A stretch of 64,000 nt of DNA, taken from positions 1 through 64,000 of the forward strand of contig JAJYLN010000011.1 of NCBI GenBank assembly GCA_021787665.1, in the 5' to 3' direction. This DNA is from a bacterium (GTDB lineage: Bacteria > JAMCPX01). The notes below the pieces were generated by a model. The model was not told the DNA's origin. It did not search any database and worked only from the letters and a program-made list of their open reading frames with translations. Position 1 is the first letter of the stretch, and the number at the start of each line of letters is the position of its first letter. Positions 7,164 to 16,560 of the stretch are shown here, piece by piece. Both the position numbers and the translations under genes were made by a program.

Positions 7164-9152
7164 TTACTCTATCGTAAACTGGATATTGACCCTTCTGTTT
7201 ATGGCCCTCGCCCCGGACGACGTATTGGGCTCTACTGGCTGGGTCTCTCCGAAGCCCCTGGTCCGCAGGCGGTCCGGGTCTATCCCATGACTGACGAGGT
7301 ATTGCTTGACGGCATCCGCCCGTGCTGCGGAGAGTTTCTCGTTCAATAGGCGGGAGCCGGAATTGTCCGTATTTCCCTCTATCAGGATATGGATGGCAGG
7401 GTTGTTTCTCAGGAGCCTCACCAGGTCATCGAGGATCGGATAGAATACCGGGAGCACCTTTGCACTGCCCAGATCGAAGTGGATGGACTGCGCCCGTATG
7501 GTTATCTTCCGCATTGCCCGCTCGAGGACCGGGGACGGCCTGCCCACGGCGGTGCCGGACACCGGCCCTGCTGCCTGGCTCGGCACGAGCGCGAACGCCG
7601 CGACGGTCTTTCCGCCCTCAGTTATGTCCACACCCTCTGTATTGCTCGTGAAGCCCTGCGCCGAGGCCGTGACCTGATAGCTACCCGGGGGCAGCTTGAC
7701 AGCATAGGCGCCTGTCTCCGGGTCCGTGCCTATGGGTGCCTGGGCAGGGCTGTTGAACGAGATGACCGCAGCGAGGGGCGCCCCGGTCGTGTCGGTCACC
7801 GTGCCGGCAAGCTCCCCTTGCCTCGGGACCGGCCTGCTCTCCGCTGTGGGGGACACCGGGGCAGCCGCACGCTGGCTCGGCTCAAGCATGAACTGTGCGG
7901 TGGTCTTTGCGTTCTTGAGTATTTCGATAGTTACCGTCTGGCTCGTGAAGCCCTCCGCGGAGACGGTGACCTGGTAGCTGCCCGGGGGCAGCCTGACGGA
8001 GAAGATGCCTGTCTCCGGGTCCGTGCCCAGGGGAGACTGTGTCGGGCTGTTGAACGAGATGACCGCTGCAACAGGGAGGCCGGTGGTCGTGTCGGTCACC
8101 ATGCCGGCCAATTCGCCGGACACCGGCAGCTCGGCCTTTTGGGCAGCAGGGGTCGCGCCGGGTAGGATCGTGTAGCTGGCCCCGAGGATGATGGTCCACG
8201 GAGGCACCCCGCTGACTTCTGTCGTTGTACCCGGCGGCGAGCCCGGTACGGACAGATTCTCGTCCCTCGTGAGGCCTATCTCGGCGGCAAGGTCTATCGC
8301 AAGGGCCCTGAGCGGGGTGAACCGTACGCCCGGGATGAGGTACTGCGGGGACTGGTCATAGCGGAGCCCCACCCCGGAGGTGCCCAGAAGCTGGTTCGTG
8401 TAGTACTGGATAAACGGCGTCACCAGCGTGAGGGGGACCTGAAGTCCGATCGCGCCCAGTATCTGGTCGGTGTGATAGACCCCCAGGGCGTATTCAATCT
8501 CGTTTCTCGGGAGCCCGGAGCTGTACAGGTCCGCCACCGTCGTGTACGGACCGATGGTATAGTTCGGGGCCGTCAGCAGGTATCTGGAATTGTCCCACCG
8601 GAACCCCAGATTAACGTCGAATATCAGGGGGACGTTCCTTGTCACGTCGAGCTGTTTGGAAACCAGTATCCTCATGCCGAAGCCCGTGGCACGCATGTGA
8701 TAGCCGAATGCCCCGGTTGCGGTGTACAGTCTCGTAAGGGCATAGAGGCCAACGGTCAGGTCGGAGGGCAAACGGTAGCTTACCTTGGCGCCGGCGGTGA
8801 GATCGCCGAATATCGTATATATGCTGTCTTTGCCAATAGCGTTGTTCGTTATCGTTTGCGTGGAATTCGACTCGTTCAGGAATACCTCGAGCCAGTCTGT
8901 AGCACCGTAGGTCACATCGATATTCCCCTCGAGCCTCTGGTTGGTATCGGCCGCCGTATTCAGGAGGTCCTTGGCATAGAAATAGAGCCCATCTATCCCG
9001 AAGGTTATTGCCCTTGCAGGCAGGCCCTGTGCAGAGACGAGCCGTACGATGCCCGTCTCTCCGTACAGCGCACTGCCGGTCGGACCGGCGGCATGGGCTG
9101 CCGTTGCAACAAGGAAGAGTCCTGCGATCGCTACCGATACTGTTTTTCTCAT
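7164..9152 (-). CDS. Outer-membrane beta-barrel with two carboxypeptidase-regulatory-like domains and C-terminal OmpA domain
   Basis: From ATG 9152 the protein is 662 aa with a signal peptide ending ATAAHA. Residues about 20-335 look like alternating amphipathic strands of an outer-membrane barrel. Two near-identical carboxypeptidase-regulatory-like (CarboxypepD_reg) domains follow, each with GELAG.VTDT and LPPGSYQVT.SA.GFTS. The OmpA peptidoglycan-binding domain is at the end (IHFDLGSAKVLP, IEGNTDNSGS, LSAARADAVKQYL, RGFGETQPV). It probably ties the outer membrane to peptidoglycan and displays or secretes a partner. The longer in-frame start at 9206 would put 18 residues before the signal peptide. 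One base separates it from the upstream gene's stop. Confidence 0.85.
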   Translation of the reverse strand: MRKTVSVAIAGLFLVATAAHAAGPTGSALYGETGIVRLVSAQGLPARAITFGIDGLYFYAKDLLNTAADTNQRLEGNIDVTYGATDWLEVFLNESNSTQTITNNAIGKDSIYTIFGDLTAGAKVSYRLPSDLTVGLYALTRLYTATGAFGYHMRATGFGMRILVSKQLDVTRNVPLIFDVNLGFRWDNSRYLLTAPNYTIGPYTTVADLYSSGLPRNEIEYALGVYHTDQILGAIGLQVPLTLVTPFIQYYTNQLLGTSGVGLRYDQSPQYLIPGVRFTPLRALAIDLAAEIGLTRDENLSVPGSPPGTTTEVSGVPPWTIILGASYTILPGATPAAQKAELPVSGELAGMVTDTTTGLPVAAVISFNSPTQSPLGTDPETGIFSVRLPPGSYQVTVSAEGFTSQTVTIEILKNAKTTAQFMLEPSQRAAAPVSPTAESRPVPRQGELAGTVTDTTGAPLAAVISFNSPAQAPIGTDPETGAYAVKLPPGSYQVTASAQGFTSNTEGVDITEGGKTVAAFALVPSQAAGPVSGTAVGRPSPVLERAMRKITIRAQSIHFDLGSAKVLPVFYPILDDLVRLLRNNPAIHILIEGNTDNSGSRLLNEKLSAARADAVKQYLVSHGIDPDRLRTRGFGETQPVEPNTSSGARAINRRVNIQFTIE

Positions 9153-9153
9153 A

Positions 9154-11934
9154 TCAGTGTAGCGCGTAGAGAATAAAGTCATCGGAGCCGACATAGATGG
9201 TGCCATCCGGGCCTATGGCCGGAGAAGAGTCTATAGCGCCGCCCGTAGTATAGCTCCACCTGAATGTTCCATCCGGGTTGATTGCGTACAGGGTATGGTC
9301 TTCAGAACCGACGTAGATAGTTCCGTCCGCTCCTATGGCCGGAGAAGAATTGATGACGCCTGTCGTGGTGTAGGTCCAGTCCAGCGAGCCCGTCGAGAAG
9401 ATCGCATACAGGATGCCGTCGTTCGCCCCGATGTAGATGGTACCGTTCCCGCCTATCGCGGGCGAGGAATACCCTATGGTGCTGCCGGTGGTATAGCTCC
9501 AGTCGAGCCCGCCCCGGGGGCTAATCGCATAAAGATTACCGTTACTTGCGCCGACATAGATGGTGCCGTCCGCACCGATGGCCGGGGAAGAGTATATACT
9601 TGCGCCGGTAGCGTAGCTCCACTCGGGCATACCGTTCGCCGGGTTGATCGCATACACGCTGCCGTTGCCGGAGCCGATATACACGGTACCGTCCGCACCG
9701 ATGGCCGGGGAGGCGTAGATCTGGCTGCTCGTGGTATAGGTCCACTTCAGCCCCCCGCCGGCGCCTATCGCATACAGCTTGCCGTCGCTCGATCCGATAT
9801 ACACGGTACCGTCCGCACCGATGGCCGGGGACGAATACCAGATGGGGCCGCCGGTGGAAAACGGCCATCCCGGGGCTAAGGTGCCGTTTGGCTCGATGGC
9901 ATACAGCTTGCCGTCGCTCGATCCGATATAGATCATGCCACGGGAGCTTACTGCCGGGGACGAGTACCAGATGGGGCTGCCGGTAGCATAGCTCCATCTG
10001 AGCGTTCCGCTCGGGGTAACGGCGTACAGCTTGCCATCGTCGGAACCCACATAGACGGTGCCATCCCAGCCCATGGCCGGCGATGAATAGACGTAGTCAC
10101 CGGTGGTGAAGCCCCATTGGAATGCCCCGGTCACCGAGCTCGTATCGATAGGGCTCAGCCCGGTCGAGCCGATGTCCCTGTGGAACCTTGGCCATGAGCT
10201 GCCGCTGCTCATTACGACGGAGCTGCTGCCGGTCACCGAGGCGCCATACCCGTCGCTAACCAGTACCGTTACATCGTAGTATCCGGGGATTCCCGGAGAG
10301 GTCCATGCGGCCGAGCTGCCCGATGCTACAGGCACACCGCCGATGTACCACAGGTAGTTCAGGCTGTCACCGTCCGGGTCCGACGCACTGCAGGTGAGCA
10401 CGGTGCTGGTAATAACGGGCTGGGGAGAGACCGAAACGCTCGCTATGAAGGGCGGCCACTGGGGCGTCGTGCTGACGGCGAGCGAGCCAGTCGCCATGCC
10501 GCCATGTCCGTCAGTCACCGTTACGGTGACATACCCGGCAGCACTGTGGGTCGAAGGCGGGAACAGCCATGCATGCGGGCCGGACTGGGTTATGCCCCAT
10601 CCGGACGTGGCCGTCCACGAGTAAGCGAGCGTGTCGCCGTCGGTGTCCGACGCATTTGCGATGACCGTTACGGTCTGGTTCGTCGCGACCGGGTTGGGCG
10701 ACGCAGACATGCTGCTTATCGTAGGTATGCCGTTGCCGGACGTGCTGACCTGCAAGGTAGCGCTCACCACGCTGCCGTAGCCGTCGTCCACGGTGACCGT
10801 GATATTCCCGGCCGCGCTGTAGGTATCCGGGGCTACGACCGTGGCCGTGGCCCCGAAGCCGGTGACGGTCCATCCGGAGGAAGTCGTCCACGAGTACGTA
10901 AGTGCGTCCCCGTCAGGATCCGACGCCGCAGCAGTCATGACGATTACTCCGTTCGGCACTACCGGGTTCGGAGCGGCGGTAAGGCCCGCTATGACCGGCA
11001 CGCTGTTGGCGATGGTACCGAGGGCGATGGTAGCGCTTACTACGCCGCCATAGCCGTCGTACACGATCACCGTCACGTTCCCGGCCGCGCTGTAGGTATC
11101 CGGGGCTACCACCGTGGCGGTGGCACCGTAGCCGGTTATCGGCCACCCGGCGGTTGCCGTCCAGGCATACCCGATGGCGTCTCCGTCCGGGTCTGCCGCC
11201 CCGACGGACACGATAATCGTCTGATGGAGGCCAGCAGGGCTGGGTAATGCGGAGATACTGCTTATCACCGGCATGCTGTTGCCTTCCGTACCCACGTTTA
11301 TGGAGCCGCTCGCCACGCCCCCGTGGCCGTCATTCACGGTCACAGAGACCGTGCCGCTGCTGGCGTAGCTGTCAGGGGCCGTTACCGTTATCCCCGGCGT
11401 GCCTTGTCCGGAGTTGATGGCCCAGCCCGTCGTGACCGTCCAGGTGTAGGCCAGGGCGTAGCCGTTCGTGTCCGAGGCAGTCACGGAGATGCTCATGGCC
11501 CCTCCCTTACCAACGGGGTTGGGCAGCGCGGTGATGCTGCTTATCACCGGCAGGCTGGTGGGAGTGGGAGGCGTGCCTGTCTCGGTGGTCACGGCGAGTG
11601 TGCTGTGTGCCGTCTTTCCATTGCCATCGTCCACCGTCACCGTGACAGCACCGGCCGCATTATTGGTCAACGGAGCCACGACCGTAGCCGTGGTGCCGTA
11701 GCCGGTCACCGCCCATCCCGCCGAGGCTGACCACGCATAATGGAGCACGTCCCCGTCGGCGTCAGACGCTATGGCCACGGCGCTCATCGTGCTGCCCGGG
11801 GCCGCTGGGTTTGGTGTTATCTTCAGGCTGCTCACCAGAGGGGAGGTATTACCTTGTGGTCTGCCGCACCCTGCTACCAGAAGAGATAAAAAACCCACGA
11901 CGCCGACCAGGATACTCTTGAGGTTCTCTGTCAT
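9154..11934 (-). CDS. Lipoprotein with six PKD/Ig-like repeats and an eight-bladed PQQ-type propeller
   Basis: From ATG 11934 the protein is 926 aa. It has a lipoprotein signal with lipobox LVAGC (Cys23). Six Ig/PKD-like domains of about 85 aa follow, each with PNPV, ASD.DGD.L.Y.W and VTV.DG.GG. The C-terminal half holds eight repeats of about 40 aa of the form SSPAIGADGTVYIGS.DGKLYAI, i.e. an eight-bladed PQQ/pyrrolo-quinoline-like propeller, the type also used in BamB-like scaffolds. No catalytic residues are evident, so it is likely a surface or periplasmic adhesion/scaffold protein. Blade and PKD repeats are also similar at the DNA level, making copy-number change by recombination plausible. 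Its stop is one base before the OmpA-like gene's ATG. Confidence 0.87.
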   Translation of the reverse strand: MTENLKSILVGVVGFLSLLVAGCGRPQGNTSPLVSSLKITPNPAAPGSTMSAVAIASDADGDVLHYAWSASAGWAVTGYGTTATVVAPLTNNAAGAVTVTVDDGNGKTAHSTLAVTTETGTPPTPTSLPVISSITALPNPVGKGGAMSISVTASDTNGYALAYTWTVTTGWAINSGQGTPGITVTAPDSYASSGTVSVTVNDGHGGVASGSINVGTEGNSMPVISSISALPSPAGLHQTIIVSVGAADPDGDAIGYAWTATAGWPITGYGATATVVAPDTYSAAGNVTVIVYDGYGGVVSATIALGTIANSVPVIAGLTAAPNPVVPNGVIVMTAAASDPDGDALTYSWTTSSGWTVTGFGATATVVAPDTYSAAGNITVTVDDGYGSVVSATLQVSTSGNGIPTISSMSASPNPVATNQTVTVIANASDTDGDTLAYSWTATSGWGITQSGPHAWLFPPSTHSAAGYVTVTVTDGHGGMATGSLAVSTTPQWPPFIASVSVSPQPVITSTVLTCSASDPDGDSLNYLWYIGGVPVASGSSAAWTSPGIPGYYDVTVLVSDGYGASVTGSSSVVMSSGSSWPRFHRDIGSTGLSPIDTSSVTGAFQWGFTTGDYVYSSPAMGWDGTVYVGSDDGKLYAVTPSGTLRWSYATGSPIWYSSPAVSSRGMIYIGSSDGKLYAIEPNGTLAPGWPFSTGGPIWYSSPAIGADGTVYIGSSDGKLYAIGAGGGLKWTYTTSSQIYASPAIGADGTVYIGSGNGSVYAINPANGMPEWSYATGASIYSSPAIGADGTIYVGASNGNLYAISPRGGLDWSYTTGSTIGYSSPAIGGNGTIYIGANDGILYAIFSTGSLDWTYTTTGVINSSPAIGADGTIYVGSEDHTLYAINPDGTFRWSYTTGGAIDSSPAIGPDGTIYVGSDDFILYALH

Positions 11935-12077
11935 ACATCTTTCCTTCATCGCCGATACAGGATTCCTTATAGCACTTTTTTATGATTGAAGTAACAATTA
12001 TCACAGCAGCACATGGGGACGGTTCAGGGCTGCCGGTTGAAGAGGGATCGTGAACACCCCCAACATGCATGCGGGGC

Positions 12078-13595
12078 TTACAGGTAGTAAGCGAGGCCGA
12101 CCCCGATATACACGCCGCCGAGGTTCAAGGGAGCGCCGAGCTTGCTCGCATCGTTGACCTCGCCCCATGAAACCCTCAGGAGTCCGCTCAGGGAGAGGTT
12201 CGAGGTAAACAGATAGTTGACGCCGAACTGTGCCGCCACATCGTAGGTCAGGAAGCCCACGTTCTTTTCGGAAGGGCTTATCCCGGCATAGGTTATGTTC
12301 CTCGTCCCATAGTAAACGCCCACTCCCGGACCGAAGTGGATATCGAACTTATGGATGAGGATATGGTACTCAGGCGTGATGAGTGCGGACAGCACCATCA
12401 TCTTGTACGTACCGCTCAGCCCGCCGGCCACGAAGTCAGATTCGGCGAAGCCAAGGCCCCCGGAGGCGTCCACGCCGAACGCGTGGGAGAACTTCCTGGT
12501 ATAATCTATGAATCCGCCATAGGGGTTGAGGGACATACGGCTTATCCTGTACGCCGACGCCAGAGCGGTAAGGTACGTGCTGTTGAACAGGAACTGATAG
12601 GCGGGCATTATGCCGATGTACTGGTTGCTCTCTTCGAGCGCGAGTGCCGGGGGCGAGCCAACCTGATAGACGACATAATGGCTGGGCCATCCGACATTCC
12701 CCGCCCTGTCGACTGCCGTGATCGTTATCTCGTTTACAGCCTCGGTCTTCAGCGGTATCTTCCCATCGAAGGTCCCCCTGGCTCCGGTCTTTTGCACGAT
12801 CTCGCCGAAATTCCCCCTGAAATTGACCTTGGCGGCGCGGCTGGTAGAGCCAGTAATAGACTGCAGGCTGTACCCGGTTACGGAGAAATTCCTGTAGGTA
12901 TGCGGCCGTGCGGGCAGTGTCGAGTCCTGGAACACATTGGCGACTGCTGGATCGAGGGTCGTATTGAGTGCGTAAACCCTGAGCTGATTCAGCTTGTTGG
13001 GAGACAAGGGGATGCTGGTCTCGAAGCTGCCGGTCTGAGGATTGGCGATCGTCCATACGTCGGCCTCTGCTCCGTTTATCCATATGATACTCCCGGGGAT
13101 GGAATAGCCGGACACGGACTCGACAGGCTTGTTCGTATACTCGTCCAGGGGATTGAGGACCACGTGCCCTATCACGCCTCTCAGGGAGAGGAGCTTCTCA
13201 TACTTCCACTCCTGACTGGTCATCGACTTCGTCTTTGCCCGGGCAAACTTCATGGTGAATTTGTGTTTTTCTTTTGCGAACTTCGCATTCTGCTCAGCCA
13301 GATCTTTTGCCTCCGCGGAGAGCTGGGCCGAGAGCTTGAAGAGCACGTTTGCTTCGTTCACCTTGTTCTCCTGCAGCTTTTTCTCGCCGTTCACCAGGAG
13401 CTTGTGTGCATCGGCTATCTCTGAGCTCGCATAGTGCTTGGCGTCCGCTGACAACGCCTGCTTGTACGACTCCCGTGCTATCGAAAGCAGAGGGTTGTGC
13501 CCGGTTTTTGTGGTGAACCAGCCGCACGACGACACGGACAGCAGCGCTCCGAGGACCGCAGCGGCGCATACCGTATGAGTATATCTTCTGTTCAT
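12078..13595 (-). CDS. Lipoprotein with DUF4398-like helical domain and C-terminal outer-membrane barrel
   Basis: The protein is 505 aa with lipobox LLSVSSC (Cys24). Residues 35-125 are a charged helical region rich in Ala, Lys and Glu (SEIADAHKLLVNGEKKL), like the DUF4398 domain of envelope lipoproteins. The centre (about 145-300) looks like one or two Ig-like beta domains (AVNEITITAVDRAGNVG). The last 200 residues look like transmembrane beta strands ending in AYYL with a terminal hydrophobic residue, as in outer-membrane proteins. A lipidated N-terminus joined to a barrel is unusual. It heads the minus-strand envelope cluster, with a 143-base gap before the propeller lipoprotein. Function unknown. 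Confidence 0.75.
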   Translation of the reverse strand: MNRRYTHTVCAAAVLGALLSVSSCGWFTTKTGHNPLLSIARESYKQALSADAKHYASSEIADAHKLLVNGEKKLQENKVNEANVLFKLSAQLSAEAKDLAEQNAKFAKEKHKFTMKFARAKTKSMTSQEWKYEKLLSLRGVIGHVVLNPLDEYTNKPVESVSGYSIPGSIIWINGAEADVWTIANPQTGSFETSIPLSPNKLNQLRVYALNTTLDPAVANVFQDSTLPARPHTYRNFSVTGYSLQSITGSTSRAAKVNFRGNFGEIVQKTGARGTFDGKIPLKTEAVNEITITAVDRAGNVGWPSHYVVYQVGSPPALALEESNQYIGIMPAYQFLFNSTYLTALASAYRISRMSLNPYGGFIDYTRKFSHAFGVDASGGLGFAESDFVAGGLSGTYKMMVLSALITPEYHILIHKFDIHFGPGVGVYYGTRNITYAGISPSEKNVGFLTYDVAAQFGVNYLFTSNLSLSGLLRVSWGEVNDASKLGAPLNLGGVYIGVGLAYYL

Positions 13596-13637
13596 CGTCC
13601 GTTTCTTACTATAAAAGGCAGGGGGAGATCAAGTCGT

Positions 13638-14945
13638 TTATGCCTGCCGGCCCTCGCGGAACACCTGCTGGTAGATGTAATCCACGTACCGAAAGTGGCT
13701 TTTTATGCCGAGCAGGTGCCTGAGCTCTGCTTTCGTTATGAGCGAAGCCACCCGTTTGTCTGCCGTAAGCACGTCCGCGAAGTCACGGCCCTTGTCAAAG
13801 GCGGCGAAAGCTGCCTTCTGTACGACGGCGTACGCGTCTTCCCGTGCCATGCCCCTGTCGATCAGGGAGAGTAAGATCTTTTCCGAGTCGTAGAGTCCCT
13901 TGGTAATGTCGAGGTTCGCCTTGAGCCTGTCCTCATGCACAACGAGCTTGTCTATCAGCCATACCGCCCTGTCGAGCATAAAATCGACGAGGATCGTCGC
14001 GTCCGGCGCAATGATCCTTTCCACCGAGGAATGACTTATGTCCCTCTCGTGCCATAGGGGGATGTTCTCGAGCGCCGACACGAGGTACGACCGTACGACC
14101 CTCGAAAGGCCGGTGAGGTTTTCCGAGAGGATCGGATTACGCTTGTGCGGCATTGCCGACGAGCCTTTTTGTCCCTCGGTGAAGTACTCCTCTGCTTCTC
14201 TCACCTCGGTACGCTGCAGGTGCCGTATCTCGAGTGCAATTCTCTCGATGCCTGCCGCGAGAATCGCGAGGGCCGAGAAATACTCCGCATGCCTGTCCCG
14301 TGCGATGACCTGCGTCGAGAAGGGCTCAACGTTCAGACCGAGCTTTTTGCACACGTGCTGTTCTATGGCGGGGTCTATGTTGCCGTAGGTGCCGACGGCT
14401 CCCTTGATCTTGCCGTACCGCACGCCCTCGATGGCCCGCCCGATCCTGTCCCTGTTTCTGCGCATCTCCTCGTACCACGACACGAACTTCAGGCCGAACA
14501 CGATGGGTTCGGCATGGATCCCGTGTGTCCGCCCTATCATCGGCAGTGATCGGTACTTGAAGGCCTTCTCCCGGAGGACCTTCAGGAGCCTTTCCATGTC
14601 GTCGAGTATGAGCCTGCCCGCCCGCACGAGCTGGACGGCAAAGGCGGTGTCGAGCACATCGGACGAGGTAAGCCCCATATGGATGAACCGTGCATCCGGT
14701 CCGACCTTTTCCCTTACAGCGGTCAGGAGCGCTATGACGTCGTGCTTCACCACGAGCTCTATTTCGTCGACACGCGCCGCGTCGAAATCGGCCTTCGCCC
14801 GTATCCGCTCGAGCGCGGCCCGCGGTATCTTCCCTGCCTTTGCGTACGCCTCGCACGCAGCAAGCTCAATAGCGAGCCATATCCTGTACTTGGTCTCGTT
14901 GGTCCAGATGGCCGTGCACTCTTTTCTGCTGTACCTTTCTATCAT
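13638..14945 (-). CDS. purB: Adenylosuccinate lyase
   Basis: The protein is 435 aa, a normal length. It catalyses two fumarate-releasing steps in purine synthesis, on SAICAR and on adenylosuccinate. The fumarase/aspartase superfamily signature is present (GSSAMPHKRNPILSE), with the upstream MGLTSSDVLDTA and IGRTHGIHAEP motifs. It is transcribed away from the pentapeptide-repeat gene. guaB and guaA, the other purine branch genes in this window, lie 10 kb away on the plus strand. Confidence 0.97.
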   Translation of the reverse strand: MIERYSRKECTAIWTNETKYRIWLAIELAACEAYAKAGKIPRAALERIRAKADFDAARVDEIELVVKHDVIALLTAVREKVGPDARFIHMGLTSSDVLDTAFAVQLVRAGRLILDDMERLLKVLREKAFKYRSLPMIGRTHGIHAEPIVFGLKFVSWYEEMRRNRDRIGRAIEGVRYGKIKGAVGTYGNIDPAIEQHVCKKLGLNVEPFSTQVIARDRHAEYFSALAILAAGIERIALEIRHLQRTEVREAEEYFTEGQKGSSAMPHKRNPILSENLTGLSRVVRSYLVSALENIPLWHERDISHSSVERIIAPDATILVDFMLDRAVWLIDKLVVHEDRLKANLDITKGLYDSEKILLSLIDRGMAREDAYAVVQKAAFAAFDKGRDFADVLTADKRVASLITKAELRHLLGIKSHFRYVDYIYQQVFREGRQA

Positions 14946-15078
14946 ACCCGTGGTTCTCCCGTGTGTTTTCGGTCTACGTTTTTCAGATATACTATAGCCG
15001 ATGGAAAATAGCTACAAAAGCGGGGCGGAAACATTGTCTCCCGTACCGTTCCTGTTGCAATTATTTCATCGTTAGGGT
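14946..15078. promoter_or_regulatory. Divergent intergenic region between purB and the pentapeptide gene
   Basis: This 133-base spacer must hold promoters for both directions. It has an AT-rich core (GATATACTATAG near 14987-14998) that can serve as a -10-like element on either strand. No clear -35 partner or operator is seen. Confidence 0.35.
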
Positions 15079-16551
15079 ATGAGCCCTGATATGACCAGGG
15101 ACGAACTGATAAAGTACATGGCCGACCACAAGGACAAGGGGACCGAGCTCTCGAACGTGAAGCTGGTAGGAGAAAACCTCAGGGGACTGAATTTGTCGGG
15201 TATAAAGATGAGGAACTCCGATCTTTCCCAGGTAGACCTCTCCGAGTCGATCCTCGACCATGCCGACCTCTCGTTCTGTCTGTTGAAAGATGCGCGGCTG
15301 ATAAAGTCCTCGTTCAAGGGCACGAACCTGCAGGGCGCAAATGCCACGAAGGCAGACGCACGGAACGCCGATTTCTCCGGCGCTACCCTGCAGGAGGCAA
15401 ACCTGTCCTCTGCAACCATCGAGGGCGCTGATTTCACGGCCTGCCAGATGACCGGGGCGGTGCTTACCGGGGTGAACGGCAAAGAGGCAACCCTGAACGG
15501 GGTGCGGGCTCCGGGCATAAAGTTGAACAAGGCGCTGCTCTACCGGGCGAGCTTTGTGAACGCGAACCTCGAATCGTCGGACCTTTCCGAGGCAGACATA
15601 CGCGGTGCGGACTTCTCCAACGCGACCCTTAGGGGTTCCACCATACAAAAAGCGATGCTTACGGGCGTGTCCCTCAGAAAGGTATTCATGCCCTCGAGCG
15701 ACCTGAAAGGCGTCAATCTGTCCGGACTCGATCTGTCCGAGGCTGTCATCACTTCTGCAAAAATGAGCAGCATCAATCTCACGGACACGAACCTGAGAGG
15801 GGCCAACCTCGAGGGCTCTCAGCTCGACAATGCACAGCTCTCCGGGGCGATCCTCGACTACGCGAAGCTTGACAGCGCGGTCATGACCGGCGCTCTGCTC
15901 GAGCGATCGAGTATGTTGCACGCGTCCTGCGTCAATACGAATTTCTCGATGGCGAATATGAAAGGCGTGATTCTGAGCGATGCAATAGTTTCGAAGGCAT
16001 CATTGAAAGAGGCAAACCTGTCCGGCGCTATCATGAACAACGCAGTGCTCGCTCACAGCGACCTGAGCGGTGCCAACCTCAGCGGTGCGGACCTCAGGGA
16101 GACCGATATGAGCGGCACGAACCTGCACAATGCGGTACTTACCCAGGCGCTCGTGACGAGGCGGACATCCGTGTCCGTCTGCCCGTGGTGCGGGCACCAG
16201 CAGGACACGAAAGAGCGGTGCGAAAAATGCGACAAGCCGATGAAGCTCGGCGAGCCCGTCATCAAACCCATGCCTCTGCTCGTCCTGCTTCCCATAACAG
16301 GGCTGTTAGGGGGGCCGGCTATCTTCATCCTGAGCGGGCTCTATATCCTGAACGTCCGGTTCCTGCCGGCACAGGCCTTTCTCATGGTGTTTCAGGCAGG
16401 TATCCTGCTGACGGCGCTGAGCCTCATGGCTTCGACAGGGATACTCGTCTATCTGAGGCGCAAACCAATGATCGAGAGCGGAGGATACCTGAGGGGGGCC
16501 ATTGCCATCGGTATCGTAAACCTCCTGGCGTACGTTGCGCTCCTATGGTAG
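15079..16551 (+). CDS. Pentapeptide-repeat protein with zinc ribbon and C-terminal membrane helices
   Basis: The protein is 490 aa. Residues about 20-365 are almost unbroken A(D/N)LxX pentapeptide repeats, predicted to form a long right-handed quadrilateral beta-helix. A short zinc ribbon CPWCGHQQDTKERCEKC follows (about 371-387). The rest holds about three hydrophobic helices (LLVLLPITGLLGG, FLMVFQAGILLTAL, AIAIGIVNLLAYVALLW), so the solenoid is tethered to the membrane by its C-terminus. It may be a scaffold or a DNA-mimic-like protein; function is unknown. The cyclase gene starts 9 bases after its stop, so they likely form an operon. A second in-frame ATG lies at 15091. Confidence 0.85.
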   Translation: MSPDMTRDELIKYMADHKDKGTELSNVKLVGENLRGLNLSGIKMRNSDLSQVDLSESILDHADLSFCLLKDARLIKSSFKGTNLQGANATKADARNADFSGATLQEANLSSATIEGADFTACQMTGAVLTGVNGKEATLNGVRAPGIKLNKALLYRASFVNANLESSDLSEADIRGADFSNATLRGSTIQKAMLTGVSLRKVFMPSSDLKGVNLSGLDLSEAVITSAKMSSINLTDTNLRGANLEGSQLDNAQLSGAILDYAKLDSAVMTGALLERSSMLHASCVNTNFSMANMKGVILSDAIVSKASLKEANLSGAIMNNAVLAHSDLSGANLSGADLRETDMSGTNLHNAVLTQALVTRRTSVSVCPWCGHQQDTKERCEKCDKPMKLGEPVIKPMPLLVLLPITGLLGGPAIFILSGLYILNVRFLPAQAFLMVFQAGILLTALSLMASTGILVYLRRKPMIESGGYLRGAIAIGIVNLLAYVALLW

Positions 16552-16560
16552 CGTAAGGCG

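Noticed and set aside
9295..9879. Plus-strand frames in the propeller region
   Set aside because: They arise from the repeated DNA of the blades on the other strand.
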